Source: Pseudomaricurvus hydrocarbonicus (GTDB lineage Bacteria > Pseudomonadota > Gammaproteobacteria > Pseudomonadales > Cellvibrionaceae). Taken from it: a DNA stretch of 64,000 bases. Shown here piece by piece: positions 37,191 to 46,281 of this stretch. The DNA lies in assembly GCF_011602365.1 (NCBI RefSeq), contig NZ_JAAONZ010000009.1:1-64000 (forward strand), given 5' to 3'. The stretch's first letter is position 1; the number at the start of each line of letters is the position of its first letter. A program made the position numbers and the translations under genes. The notes below the pieces were generated by a model. That model worked only from the letters and a program-made list of their open reading frames with translations. It made no database searches and had not been told where the DNA came from.

Positions 37191-37474
37191 GCCGTTCAGT
37201 CAGCAACCATTGATCGGACGTGCGCTGCCAGGCATCGTGGTATTCCTCCCTGAACAGCACGTTGTACTGACCAGCCGGTTAGCGTTGTTTCCTGGCCGCT
37301 TTCCGTTGCGGAATACAAGGTGACATAACTGACAGAGTGGGCGACACCTGCCTCCAGCGGGGTAATATGGACATTGGAAACCAGGTGGCGACTTAACCGA
37401 TCTCTGGGGTTGTTCTGGTAGGCGGCAATGATGGTTTCCCGCCCGCAGACCGGATCACGGTGATAATTGAACAC
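37156..37474 (-). pseudogene. SnoaL/NTF2-like protein gene, frameshifted and 5'-incomplete
   Basis: The first frame reads FNYHRDPVCGRETIIAAYQ, RDRLSRHLVSNVHITPLEAG and SVSYVTLYSATESGQ. Near 37270-37290 it must shift to the frame giving GQYNVLFREEYHDAWQRTSD and QWLLTERHALFSINRSYL with a stop at 37156. This is the SnoaL-like cone fold often encoded beside aromatic-degradation genes. The usual N-terminal helix region upstream of 37474 is not readable, so the gene is broken at both ends. Its end overlaps the start of the hydrolase pseudogene, as in an intact former operon. Confidence 0.75.
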
Positions 37475-38144
37475 AAAAAAGCTGATAAATTACAATGAGT
37501 TATAGGTATCAATCCAGCATCGCAGAACCTGACAGGGCTTGTCACCATGGTGTTTTTGCCGCTGGCGAAGTGGAGGAGGTCGACAGGCTGGCGTTTGGCG
37601 GTGTGAACGCCAGCCAGGGCATGGGATTCCACAAATTCATGTTAGAGGGTGAGTTCTCAGTATTTGCGATGAAGTTGCCCTTGGTACGGCTAGTCTCGGT
37701 CGTTCAGTCTGTCTAGCCCCTGGCGGCCACTCTGTTGGCATGACTCACCCCATAGTTAGTAGTTAGTAGTTAGTAGCTAGTAGATATGAAGGTAATAGGT
37801 ATGAAGGGCAGCACAAACGTAACCAGAGTGACGGTCTTGATGGTCAAATTCCAGCAATATTTGCAGTCACTTGCTCAGGTTGATGGGCCGTGCCGTGAAT
37901 TGTTCCTGTAAGGATTGGATCGGGGAGGCGATTACAGGTTCCCGGCCAGAGCGCCGTTGGGGAACCGCATAGTTTGGGATGAAGCCCTGCCTCAAGTTGC
38001 GATATTCGGATTCGATATCAATAGTGAGGGGGAATGCGTGCGGCGGATCGACGGTCTCCTTGGCATGCACCATACTTTGACAAGTTTATGAATTCTGCAG
38101 GGCTTTCGGCAACGTCCGGAACCTGCCATTGAGAGAGGTGATAG
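37475..38144. other. Non-coding or decayed region before the FAD-linked oxidase
   Basis: The region holds short frames on both strands that I cannot assign, including a minus-strand frame at 37867-38073 of protein-like composition. A heptamer repeat at 37754-37781 is listed separately. A GAGAGGTGATAG ribosome-binding site marks the right end. Confidence 0.4.
37754..37781 (+). repeat. Heptamer tandem repeat AGTTAGT x4
   Basis: Three exact AGTTAGT units followed by one AGCTAGT unit in a gene-free stretch. Confidence 0.9.
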
Positions 38145-39521
38145 ATGAACAGTGTCGTCGACGCGTTGATAGAGCGCTTGGGTGAAAATGAAATTGTGAT
38201 GGGTGATAAGCTGCACGAGCGAGCCACCAGTTACTGGAATCCGGCGCCCACCCAGGCCCTGCTGCTGCTGCGTCCCCGTTCTACGGAAGAGATCAGTGAC
38301 ATTCTCAAAATTTGTCATGCACACGACCAGCATGTCGTGGTGCAGGGCGGTTTGACCGGCATGGTGGAAGGGCAGGTGTCCGGTGAGCAGGACGTTATTA
38401 TTTCATTGGAGCGTATGAACGCCATTGAGGCCATTGATCCCATTGGTGGTACGGCCACCGTGCAATCCGGTGCGGTGCTGCAAACGTTTCAGGAAACCCT
38501 GGAGCAAGATGGTCTGCTGTTTCCCCTGGACCTCGGCGCCCGGGGCTCCTGCACCATCGGCGGTAACATTGCCACCAACGCCGGTGGTATCAATGTATTG
38601 CGCTACGGCATGATGCGCGATCTGGTACTGGGGCTTGAGGCGGTAATGGCCGACGGCACCATCATCTCTTCCATGAATCGGATGCTGAAAAACAACGCCG
38701 GCTACGACCTGAAACAACTGTTCATTGGGACTGAGGGTACTTTGGGGGTGGTGACCAAGGCGGTGGTGAAAGTGTTTCCACAGCCACGCAGTCGTCATTC
38801 GGCCATGGTGGCCATGGAGAACTTTGACCAATTGACCGGTTTTTTGAACCGGCTGCGTGTTGAGCTGGCGGGCGAGCTGAGTGCCTTTGAGGTCATGTGG
38901 GGTAATTACTTCCACGCGGTGACGGCCCCGGGCTGGCACCGCGCGCCCATGAGTCGCGATTACCCGTACTACGTGATGCTTGAGGCCGAGGGTACCCAGG
39001 TCGAAGAGGATGCAGCGAAATTCAACCGGGTTATGGAGGGGGCGTTTGAAGAGGGGCTGATTGTCGATGCGGTAATTCCCAAGTCCGAGACTGAACGCCG
39101 GGCTCTGTGGGACATTCGTGAAAACTTTGAAGCCCTGCTCGAGCGTCCTCCGTTCTACCTCTACGATGTCAGTCTGGTCATTCCCGACATGCAGGCGTAT
39201 GTGGATCGACTGACTGCGAATCTGAAAGCGCGCTGGCCGAACAGCGAGTGCATTGTATTGGGCCACATCGCCGACGGTAACCTGCACTTGTTTGTGTGCC
39301 CCGGTGAGCCGGGTGACTGGCACTATGAAAGTGACAGCATTGTCTATCCGCTGTTGCAGGAGTATGGCGGTTCTGTGTCGGCCGAGCATGGTATCGGTAT
39401 CGAAAAACTCGATTGGCTGGGGTACAGCCGCACAGAGGCTGAGATTACTCTCATGAAACAACTCAAAAACAGCCTGGATCCGAAAGGTATCTTAAACAAC
39501 GGGCGGGTTGTTCGCGCTTAA
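38145..39521 (+). CDS. FAD-linked oxidase (GlcD/D-lactate dehydrogenase-like)
   Basis: The 458-residue protein has the PCMH-type FAD-binding domain (PRSTEEISDILKICHAHDQH, VVQGGLTGMVEGQ, DLGARGSCTIGGNIATNAGG, GLEAVMADG) in its N-terminal half. The C-terminal FAD-oxidase half carries LGHIADGNLHLFV, AEHGIGIEKL and DPKGILNNGRV. The family oxidises 2-hydroxy acids such as D-lactate, glycolate, D-2-hydroxyglutarate, or aromatic hydroxy acids and 4-cresol-like substrates. Substrate is not deducible. It has a strong GAGAGGTGATAG site. It is convergent with the AraC-type regulator and probably related to the second catabolic cluster. Confidence 0.9.
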   Translation: MNSVVDALIERLGENEIVMGDKLHERATSYWNPAPTQALLLLRPRSTEEISDILKICHAHDQHVVVQGGLTGMVEGQVSGEQDVIISLERMNAIEAIDPIGGTATVQSGAVLQTFQETLEQDGLLFPLDLGARGSCTIGGNIATNAGGINVLRYGMMRDLVLGLEAVMADGTIISSMNRMLKNNAGYDLKQLFIGTEGTLGVVTKAVVKVFPQPRSRHSAMVAMENFDQLTGFLNRLRVELAGELSAFEVMWGNYFHAVTAPGWHRAPMSRDYPYYVMLEAEGTQVEEDAAKFNRVMEGAFEEGLIVDAVIPKSETERRALWDIRENFEALLERPPFYLYDVSLVIPDMQAYVDRLTANLKARWPNSECIVLGHIADGNLHLFVCPGEPGDWHYESDSIVYPLLQEYGGSVSAEHGIGIEKLDWLGYSRTEAEITLMKQLKNSLDPKGILNNGRVVRA

Positions 39522-39548
39522 TTAGCGTTTAAGCCGCTTTTCATAAAT

Positions 39549-39572
39549 GGTCACGGCCTGTAAACCGTGACC
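39549..39572. terminator. Hairpin between convergent genes
   Basis: GGTCACGG (39549-39556) pairs perfectly with CCGTGACC (39565-39572) around an 8-nt loop. No T-run follows, so termination is only inferred from its position just after the FAD-linked oxidase gene. Confidence 0.4.
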
Positions 39573-39686
39573 CTGTACCGACCACATTCCATGTTGCTAT
39601 CTACGGCATGCTCGGTTGCTTAACGGTAATCGGCGATCGCGTAGATCAGTTGCTGATCTTCATCGATAGAGGCATTAGGGAGAGGT

Positions 39687-40760
39687 TTACTCGTGATCGG
39701 GGGCTTTGTCGTAGGGCCCCGTCTCAGTACGCCCGTTGAGGTTGTCATCCTCTGCTTCCTGCTCTTTGCGCTGCGCTTTTTGCCACTCCCGGGGGGACAC
39801 GCCTAGCCAGCGTTTAAAATGCCGGCTGAACACGGCCACTTCTGAATAACCCAATTGCAGTGCCAGGTCGGTGATGTTGACAGATCGGTAGCGCAAGTGC
39901 TGCTCGGCCAGGCCCTGGCGGGTGTCTTGTAAAATTTCACGGTAGGAGGTGCCTTGCTGTTTGAGTTTCGTTTGCAGGGTCCGGGGGTGCATGCCCAGTG
40001 AGGCGGCCACCTGTTCAACGGTACAGTCACCGCTGGGTAACAGCCGGCCAATGATGTCTTGTATTTGATTTTCGAGGTTGTCCGGGTAGCGGTTTTGTAA
40101 GTGATGGAGATACTCCAGAAAGTGTTTGTTGAGGGCGGTCTGGTCCTGATGGTTTTTGGTGTCCAGTTTGTTTTTAGGAATAAGCAGGCCGTTAAAGGCC
40201 TGGCCAAACTTGATGTTCTGAAACAGTGACTGCTGAGCCGTGGACAGGGTCTCTGGTGCCGGTTGCATGAAGTGCAAGGTAAAGGCAAAGCGATCACTGT
40301 TGAGCATATCGGCGACAAACGTAACCAAATGCCCCACGCTCATTTGAATCAATTGGTGGATGCCTCTAGGACTGTGGAGATTCAGAGCCAGGGCGAGTCT
40401 GACCAGGTCTCCCTGCGGTTCTGTTTCCATTCGAACGCCGGAAGCGTGCAGGTAGAGGTACTGGTTCGCGCTGCTAAGCGCTTCCCCAACCGTAACCGCC
40501 CGGGATACAAGCACTGGCAGATCTCCCAGCACGTTGGAATTTTGCCGTTGAGCCAGCTGTAGGCCAAACAGCGGTGAGTTGCATCGATCACTACAGAGCT
40601 CCATGAGTTCTGCTACTTTGTGGTAGGCAATGTAGGTGTTTGGATTTCTGAATTGCGATTGCCGTAAACCCAGGCTTTGGATCAGTTCAATCGGGTTTGC
40701 CCCCATGTCGTGAATCAGCTTCTCGATACCATCAACGGCTCCGCTTCTTACCAAATACAT
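39687..40760 (-). CDS. AraC-family regulator with arabinose-binding-like N-domain (OruR/MmsR type)
   Basis: The 357-residue protein carries an N-terminal ligand-sensing domain of the Arabinose_bd type (about 20-205, with YHKVAELMELCSDRCNSPLFGLQLA). The C-terminal double helix-turn-helix domain (about 250-335) shows TVEQVAASLGMHPRTLQTKL and ITDLALQLGYSEVAVFSRHF with WLGVSPREWQ. Such regulators commonly activate a divergent catabolic operon. Here the divergent gene is the SDR at 40939, across an intergenic region with five 9-bp repeats. The C-terminal tail is acidic and variable. It is intact. Confidence 0.93.
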   Translation of the reverse strand: MYLVRSGAVDGIEKLIHDMGANPIELIQSLGLRQSQFRNPNTYIAYHKVAELMELCSDRCNSPLFGLQLAQRQNSNVLGDLPVLVSRAVTVGEALSSANQYLYLHASGVRMETEPQGDLVRLALALNLHSPRGIHQLIQMSVGHLVTFVADMLNSDRFAFTLHFMQPAPETLSTAQQSLFQNIKFGQAFNGLLIPKNKLDTKNHQDQTALNKHFLEYLHHLQNRYPDNLENQIQDIIGRLLPSGDCTVEQVAASLGMHPRTLQTKLKQQGTSYREILQDTRQGLAEQHLRYRSVNITDLALQLGYSEVAVFSRHFKRWLGVSPREWQKAQRKEQEAEDDNLNGRTETGPYDKAPDHE

Positions 40761-40853
40761 GCGTTAATCCTGGTGGGCTGTGGTTTACTCGTAAAATATC
40801 AATTTTTTATCGTAAAAAGTCAAGTTTTTAGGGGCGGGGCTGATTATAGTTTG

Positions 40854-40898
40854 AACAAGCTAAACAAGCTAAACAAGCTAAACAAGCTAAACAAGCTA
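40854..40898 (+). repeat. 9-bp tandem repeat AACAAGCTA x5
   Basis: Five exact AACAAGCTA units lie in the divergent promoter region between the AraC-type regulator and the SDR gene, 40 bp before the SDR start. Slippage in copy number could alter expression of either gene. Confidence 0.93.
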
Positions 40899-40938
40899 TC
40901 AAGATAATAAGATAATAATAGTCATCAGAGAGGTTATA

Positions 40939-41703
40939 ATGCGTCTAACCAATAAAGTCGCAGTTCTTACCGGCGCCTGTGGCGGCATCGGTCTCGCCAT
41001 TGTCAAAAAACTGGTATCTGAAGGTGCCAAGGTCCTCGCAGCCGATATGTCGGCAGAAGGTCTGTCCGCCATTGAGCAGGAATATGGGGACTCTGTTGCA
41101 ACTCTTTCCGTTAACGTAACTGACTACGATCAGGTTGCAGGCATGATTGATCACGCCTGCGAACATTTCGGACGTGTTGATATCGTCATTAATAACGCAG
41201 GTATTGGCAACGCCAAAATGCTGCTCGATCACGACCCTGTGGCCGACTTTGAAGGCGTGACGGCTGTTAACCAGAAAGGTGTCTATTACGGCATTCTGGC
41301 TGCCGGCAAAAAATTCAAACAGCAGGGCACAGCAGGGGTTATCCTTAATACCTCGTCTGTCTACGCCACCATGGCGGCCGAGATGACCTTTACTTATAAC
41401 GTCAGTAAGGCGGCGGTGGATATGATGACCAAAGCGGCCGCGTTGGAATTGGCGCCGCTGAATGTGCGTGTGTGCGCGGTGGCGCCGGGTCGCGTTGACA
41501 CCCCGATGTTGCGCCAATATGAGGCTCTGGGTCTTTGGGACCACATTCGCAAAGAGCAGATGCGCGCTACCTTTACCCAGCCCGAAGAAATTGCCAATGT
41601 CGTGGCCTTTTTGGTCAGCGACGAAGCCAATTGCATTAATGGGTGTACGGTTGATGCCAGTGATGGCTTTAACAGTTTTAAGTACCCTTTGCTGAACGCC
41701 TGA
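40939..41703 (+). CDS. Short-chain dehydrogenase/reductase
   Basis: The 254-residue classical SDR has the cofactor motif TGACGGIG (residues 11-18), NNAG near 86, and the catalytic Ser139/Ser140, Tyr153 and Lys157 (YNVSK). Asp36 after the second strand (AADMS) favours NAD+ over NADP+. The C-terminal part (PGRVDTPML, PEEIANVVAFLVSDEANCING) is normal. It is first in the operon SDR - cupin - zinc ADH - TonB receptor and is preceded by an AGAGAGG site. The substrate is probably an alcohol or ketone of the same pathway. Confidence 0.92.
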   Translation: MRLTNKVAVLTGACGGIGLAIVKKLVSEGAKVLAADMSAEGLSAIEQEYGDSVATLSVNVTDYDQVAGMIDHACEHFGRVDIVINNAGIGNAKMLLDHDPVADFEGVTAVNQKGVYYGILAAGKKFKQQGTAGVILNTSSVYATMAAEMTFTYNVSKAAVDMMTKAAALELAPLNVRVCAVAPGRVDTPMLRQYEALGLWDHIRKEQMRATFTQPEEIANVVAFLVSDEANCINGCTVDASDGFNSFKYPLLNA

Positions 41704-41813
41704 AGTTTCCTGAATTCCTGATTATTGAAAAATTGCTAAGGTTTTCAGGGCTGCCTGTGCCTGAATACATTAGTTCTTCAAATAAAAAGCCCGTTAAAAA
41801 GAGAGAATCGATT

Positions 41814-42323
41814 ATGGCCTTACCTGACGTAATTAATCATCAAGATCTGTTGTTAACTCTGAATACAAATGAAGAGAAAGCCGTTATTAATGCACTGCCT
41901 GGCGTGGACGTTTGGCCACTGTTCCTGGATGTCGAAAACGGTACCTGGGTGATTCGCGCAAAATTTAAACCCGGTACCACCTTGCCCAAGCACTTTCACA
42001 CCGGCGTTGTGCATTTTTACACCACGGCAGGTCGCTGGCATTACCTTGAGTACCCCGATCAACCACAGACGGCCGGTTCTTACCTGTACGAGCCAGGCGG
42101 CTCCATTCACACCTTCCATTGCCCGGCAGACTCTGAAGAAGGTGCCGACGGTTTTTTTGTCATCACCGGTTGTAATGTGAACTTTGATGAAGACGGGAAT
42201 TTCATGAACATCATGGATGCCGGCTGGATCGAAAAGGTGGTTGTGGAAGTGGCAAAAGCGCAGGGTATTGACAAGCTTCGCTACATCAAACCCAAGGCCG
42301 GGGCAGGCTTTTCAGACGAGTAA
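41814..42323 (+). CDS. Cupin dioxygenase-like protein (2,4'-dihydroxyacetophenone dioxygenase type)
   Basis: From the ATG at 41814, supported by GAGAGA 8 bp upstream, the protein has 169 residues; a longer frame starting at 41733 has no ribosome-binding site. The cupin core shows KHFHTGVVHFYT with metal-ligand His60, His62 and possibly His67, and EPGGSIHTFHCP with His99. The overall pattern resembles the dioxygenases that cleave 2,4'-dihydroxyacetophenone or beta-diketones, and ChrR-like cupins. Those enzymes use non-heme iron to cleave carbon-carbon bonds. The reaction here is unproven. It sits between two dehydrogenase genes in the same direction. Confidence 0.8.
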   Translation: MALPDVINHQDLLLTLNTNEEKAVINALPGVDVWPLFLDVENGTWVIRAKFKPGTTLPKHFHTGVVHFYTTAGRWHYLEYPDQPQTAGSYLYEPGGSIHTFHCPADSEEGADGFFVITGCNVNFDEDGNFMNIMDAGWIEKVVVEVAKAQGIDKLRYIKPKAGAGFSDE

Positions 42324-42425
42324 ATCTCGTTTCAAGAAAATTTTCTCGCGTTCTTTCCGCCTGATATAAATGCTAAAGAGAGCGACACGGCTCAGGGGTC
42401 TGGGCTGTGTCGAAGGTAAATTATA

Positions 42426-43484
42426 ATGACACAGATGAATTCTTTGGTGATGAGAGATGGTGCTATTCATCTCGAAACTACGGATGTTCCTGTACCTGCA
42501 TCCGGTCAAGTGTTGGTCAAAAGTCTGGCTTGTGGAATCTGTGGGTCCGATCTACACCTTACCCGACACTACAAAGAAATTTTCGAGTTTTACAAATTGC
42601 TCGGGATGATGAGCGATCAGCAGGATGAACATACCAGCATTATGCTGGGGCATGAGTACTGCGCTGAAATCGTGAGTTATGGGCCAGAGACTCAGCAAAC
42701 TTTACCGCTGGGCAGCAAGGTCACCTCGGTGCCATTTCTGATGACGCAGAATAATGCCGCTATTGGTGTGACACCCGGCCTGTCAGGTGCTTATTCTGAA
42801 TACTTTATTATGGATGAGGTGCTGTTGTTACCAGTACCTGATCACGTACCGGCGGCAGCGGCAGCTCTGACTGAACCTTTGGCTGTGGGTCTGCATTCGG
42901 TTAATCGAAGCGGAATTGAGGCTGATGATGTTGCTCTGGTGACGGGGTGTGGTCCCATCGGTTTGGCGGTTATTTCAGCGCTGCATCAACGTGGGATTAA
43001 AAATATTATTGCGTCAGACATGCAGGCTGAAAAATTGGCGATGGCTGAATCTTTTGGTGCGCAGCATGTCGTTAATCCGAAAGATCAGGATGAGATGCAG
43101 CTGGCTGCAAGCGTGGCCGGAGATCGCAAGGTTGTCATTTTTGAATGCATCGGTATCCCGCGTATCATCAAAGACTTTATTGAGCGTTGCCCCCCTAAAT
43201 CAACTTTAGTGGTGACAGGTATTCATACCTCAGAGTCATCAGTGAATTACGCCTACGCCACGGTCAAAGAGCTGGACTTGAAGTTTTCCTATTACTACAC
43301 GCCGGAAGAGTTTGCTGAGTGCCTGTCCGCTATTGCTGATGGCAAAGTCCACTGGCAATCGTTATTGACCGCCAAAGTGGGTATTGATGGCGTTAACGAA
43401 GCCTTCGAAGTGTTGTCAGGTGGTAGCGATCAAATCAAGGTAATCATTGAGCCTTGGCGAACAGGGAAATTAGAAGCCCAGTAG
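42426..43484 (+). CDS. Zinc-binding alcohol dehydrogenase (MDR family)
   Basis: The 352-residue protein has the catalytic-zinc motif GICGSDLH, GHEYCAEI, and the Rossmann motif GCGPIGLAVISAL with Asp (ASDMQ) after the second strand, favouring NAD+. The usual structural-zinc four-Cys lobe is not evident, and a 30-residue insertion (HYKEIFEFYKLLGMMSDQQD...) sits between the first and second zinc motifs. It would oxidise an alcohol or reduce a ketone in the same pathway as the SDR. AGGTAAATTATA precedes the start. The order SDR - cupin - ADH is in one direction with short gaps. Confidence 0.9.
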   Translation: MTQMNSLVMRDGAIHLETTDVPVPASGQVLVKSLACGICGSDLHLTRHYKEIFEFYKLLGMMSDQQDEHTSIMLGHEYCAEIVSYGPETQQTLPLGSKVTSVPFLMTQNNAAIGVTPGLSGAYSEYFIMDEVLLLPVPDHVPAAAAALTEPLAVGLHSVNRSGIEADDVALVTGCGPIGLAVISALHQRGIKNIIASDMQAEKLAMAESFGAQHVVNPKDQDEMQLAASVAGDRKVVIFECIGIPRIIKDFIERCPPKSTLVVTGIHTSESSVNYAYATVKELDLKFSYYYTPEEFAECLSAIADGKVHWQSLLTAKVGIDGVNEAFEVLSGGSDQIKVIIEPWRTGKLEAQ

Positions 43485-43602
43485 TCGACTGGTTGGAAGC
43501 TTCACCCTAACAACGATTCCATATTTAAGCATTACCGAATTGAAACTGTGAAAATGGTTTCAAGAGGTTCGCTCGTTCTGAGAGCGGGCCTCTGATTAAA
43601 GC

Positions 43603-43619
43603 TGGCAGTTAAACTGCCA
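43603..43619. promoter_or_regulatory. Palindrome upstream of TonB receptor, candidate operator
   Basis: TGGCAGTTAAACTGCCA is a perfect 17-bp palindrome about 45 bp before the receptor ATG. Its half-site is the one seen at 24251-24266. Confidence 0.5.
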
Positions 43620-43663
43620 TAAATAATAATGTTAAAAAACCACAATAAAAGCAGGAGAGATTG

Positions 43664-46174
43664 ATGAAGCCCTTACAGGTATCCGCATTAAGTGTTGTCA
43701 TTGCTGGCTTAACCAGTGGTTCTGGTTTGGCGATGGCTCAGAGTTTAGCGTTAGAAGAAGTGGTAGTAACAGCGCAAAAACGCGCCGAAAGCCTGCAGGA
43801 CGTCCCTATTTCAGTCAGTGCCATGTCCGCTGAAAAAATGGCTAATTCTGGTGTTCAGGACTTCGCAGATGTGTCTGCCTATGTGCCTAATTTTTCCGTT
43901 TCCAAAGACCCCATCGGTGACAAGATCAGTATTCGTGGTATTGCCTCCGGTAACCAGGCGGGCTTTGAGCAGTCCGTGGGAACGTTTGTGGATGGCGTCT
44001 ACCGTGGCCGTGGTGTACAAATCCGTAACGCATTTATGGATGTGGAAATGGTCGAGGTCCTGCGTGGCCCGCAGGGGACCCTGTTCGGTAAAAATACCAT
44101 TGCCGGTGCCTTGAATATTCGCTCTGGCCGACCCACAGAAGAGTTTCAAGCTGAATTGTCAGCGGCTTATAACGCCGACTTTGGTGAAACCGATCTTCAG
44201 GGGTACGTGTCCGGCGCCTTGGCGGATACTGTTCGCGCGCGTCTGGCGGTGATGGACAGCCAAATGGACAAAGGCTGGGTCAACAATGGTTACTACGATA
44301 AAGACGGTCCGGCGACGGACGAACAAGCGGCACGTTTGACCGTTGAGTGGGATGTCAGTGACTCAACCATGATGACCTTCCGCTACGAAGACTATCAATT
44401 CGATAATGACGCTATGGGCTTCACCATGATGGAGTCAGGTAATTTGGCTGCGTTTGGCTCGGTCAACAGCCGTTCGGACTCCTCCATTGGCAATTCTGGT
44501 CCGGTCATGAACTTTGGTTCCGACAGTGCTATCGAAGGTGACAGTCAGGAAGCTTCAATCACGTTGGAAAGTGATTTTGATAAGGGTACTTTGACTGCTA
44601 TTTTGGCCCATTCTCAATATCAGTTTGATCGTTATCTGGATGCTGACTTCTCGGCGCTGAATGGCCTTCGTTTCGATGATACCGAAGATTTTAAACAGGA
44701 TAGCCTGGAAGTTCGTTTTGCTTCTGAAACAGGTGGTGATTTTGATTACATCGGTGGCTTCTTTTACCAGCAACAGGATATGACCGTTGATGGGTTGTCA
44801 TACTTTAACCTGCCTACCTTGCAAGCCGTATTGAATGGTGGCTGCGCTGCGAACCTGGGACCCGCTTACTCCGGGACTTATGTCGCGGGTGACGCATTTG
44901 CAACGGCAACTAATACCGCTGCTTTTGGCAATGCTGCATTGGCTAATGTGTGTGCTCAGGCGGCAGCTTTTGATGGTGTGACCAACGGCGTAAATCGCTA
45001 CGCCAAATTGGAGCAAGACACTGAAACCCTGGCTGTTTTTGCGCAGGGAACCTGGACGCTTACTGAGGCGGTTCGCCTGACTCTCGGACTTCGCTATACG
45101 GAGGAGAGCAAAGAGGCGGATCAATCAGTGAATGCGGCTGATTTTGGTAACCGTAACACCTCAGCAACGTCTGATCCTTTTTCAGTCGCCCTGGCTCAGA
45201 CGGTAGGTGAATTTACCACTCACAGTTTCTCTGCTGATGATCCTGGCATGACTCGCGACGAAGAAAGCCTGACCTGGTCGGCCAATCTGCAGTGGGATGT
45301 CAGTGGCAACACCATGGCGTACGCGAGTGCCTCTACCGGCTATAAGGCGGGTGGTTTCAACTCATTTTACATGGGCCAAACTCGAGGCGCGGGTGCTGAT
45401 TCCAGAGATGTGGGTTTTGATGAAGAGGAAGTGCTGACTTTTGAAGTCGGTGCCAAGATGACGCTGCTGGACGGTGCCGCTGAAGTGAACATTGCCGCGT
45501 TCAAAACACAATATGATGGTTTGCAAGCGTCTATCTTCAGTGGCGGTACTACCTTTGAAGTTCAAAATGCTGCCCAGGCCACTTCACAGGGTGTCGAGAT
45601 TGATGGTCGCTGGCGTGCCACTGAAAAGCTGACTTTACAGGGGTCATTGGGCTGGATTGATTTCGAGTATGACGATTTTGTGAATCAGGCTTGTACCAAT
45701 GACCAGTTCATCGCTGCGCGGCAGGGCGCGTTTGATGCGGCGGCTTCGGATGCCGAGAAGGCGTTGATTGCACTGGGTTACAACAACGGCAGTTGCGCGG
45801 CGCAGGGCGTGAACGACCTGAGTGGCAAGACATCGGCTCATACTCCGGAATTCTCTGCCACCATGGCCTTTAACTACATGGACCAGATTGGCGATTATGA
45901 ATACGTGGCCAACCTTGATTTCAATTACATGGATGAAGCCTATCGCCAGGACGATCTGGATCCTCTCGGTCTGGATGACGCGAACCTGAAAGTGAATGCG
46001 TCTATTACGTTCGGTCCGCAATCGGGCAGCTGGGATGTATCACTGATCGGCAAGAACCTGACCGACGAAGAAACCTTCACTTACATCAACGATGTGCCAT
46101 TGTTCAATGGTTCACACGATATGAGCCCTAACGCGCCTCGCTCTGTTGCGGTAAGAGGTCGTCTACGCTTTTAA
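43664..46174 (+). CDS. TonB-dependent receptor (second catabolic cluster)
   Basis: The 836-residue receptor starts at ATG 43664, 5 bp after AGGAGA (a TTG one codon earlier is less likely). A signal peptide ending AMAQ is followed by LEEVVVTAQKRAESLQDVPI, then plug-domain motifs IRGIASGNQAGF and MVEVLRGPQGTLFGKNTIAG. The long barrel ends SVAVRGRLRF with the expected terminal Phe. A Cys-containing extracellular loop is present around residues 390-435. It likely imports the hydrophobic substrate of the neighbouring dehydrogenase/dioxygenase genes. Other receptors of this exact type in marine gammaproteobacteria accompany aromatic or steroid-like catabolism. A strong terminator follows. Confidence 0.95.
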   Translation: MKPLQVSALSVVIAGLTSGSGLAMAQSLALEEVVVTAQKRAESLQDVPISVSAMSAEKMANSGVQDFADVSAYVPNFSVSKDPIGDKISIRGIASGNQAGFEQSVGTFVDGVYRGRGVQIRNAFMDVEMVEVLRGPQGTLFGKNTIAGALNIRSGRPTEEFQAELSAAYNADFGETDLQGYVSGALADTVRARLAVMDSQMDKGWVNNGYYDKDGPATDEQAARLTVEWDVSDSTMMTFRYEDYQFDNDAMGFTMMESGNLAAFGSVNSRSDSSIGNSGPVMNFGSDSAIEGDSQEASITLESDFDKGTLTAILAHSQYQFDRYLDADFSALNGLRFDDTEDFKQDSLEVRFASETGGDFDYIGGFFYQQQDMTVDGLSYFNLPTLQAVLNGGCAANLGPAYSGTYVAGDAFATATNTAAFGNAALANVCAQAAAFDGVTNGVNRYAKLEQDTETLAVFAQGTWTLTEAVRLTLGLRYTEESKEADQSVNAADFGNRNTSATSDPFSVALAQTVGEFTTHSFSADDPGMTRDEESLTWSANLQWDVSGNTMAYASASTGYKAGGFNSFYMGQTRGAGADSRDVGFDEEEVLTFEVGAKMTLLDGAAEVNIAAFKTQYDGLQASIFSGGTTFEVQNAAQATSQGVEIDGRWRATEKLTLQGSLGWIDFEYDDFVNQACTNDQFIAARQGAFDAAASDAEKALIALGYNNGSCAAQGVNDLSGKTSAHTPEFSATMAFNYMDQIGDYEYVANLDFNYMDEAYRQDDLDPLGLDDANLKVNASITFGPQSGSWDVSLIGKNLTDEETFTYINDVPLFNGSHDMSPNAPRSVAVRGRLRF

Positions 46175-46202
46175 CCGTGAGTAAGTTCATCTCCTATCTT
46201 TA

Positions 46203-46225
46203 GGGGCCTTCGGGCCCCTTTTTTT
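46203..46225 (+). terminator. Rho-independent terminator after TonB receptor
   Basis: GGGGCC (46203-46208), TTCG tetraloop, GGCCCC (46213-46218), then T7. Confidence 0.95.
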
Positions 46226-46281
46226 ATGGTTTTTTTACTGAACACGTCTCAACCCGGCCCTTACACGGGGATGAATCTCTT

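Noticed and set aside
38403-39461. 352-codon minus-strand frame opposite the FAD-linked oxidase
   Set aside because: His/Gln/Val-rich shadow of a G+C-rich gene; the plus-strand frame has family motifs throughout.
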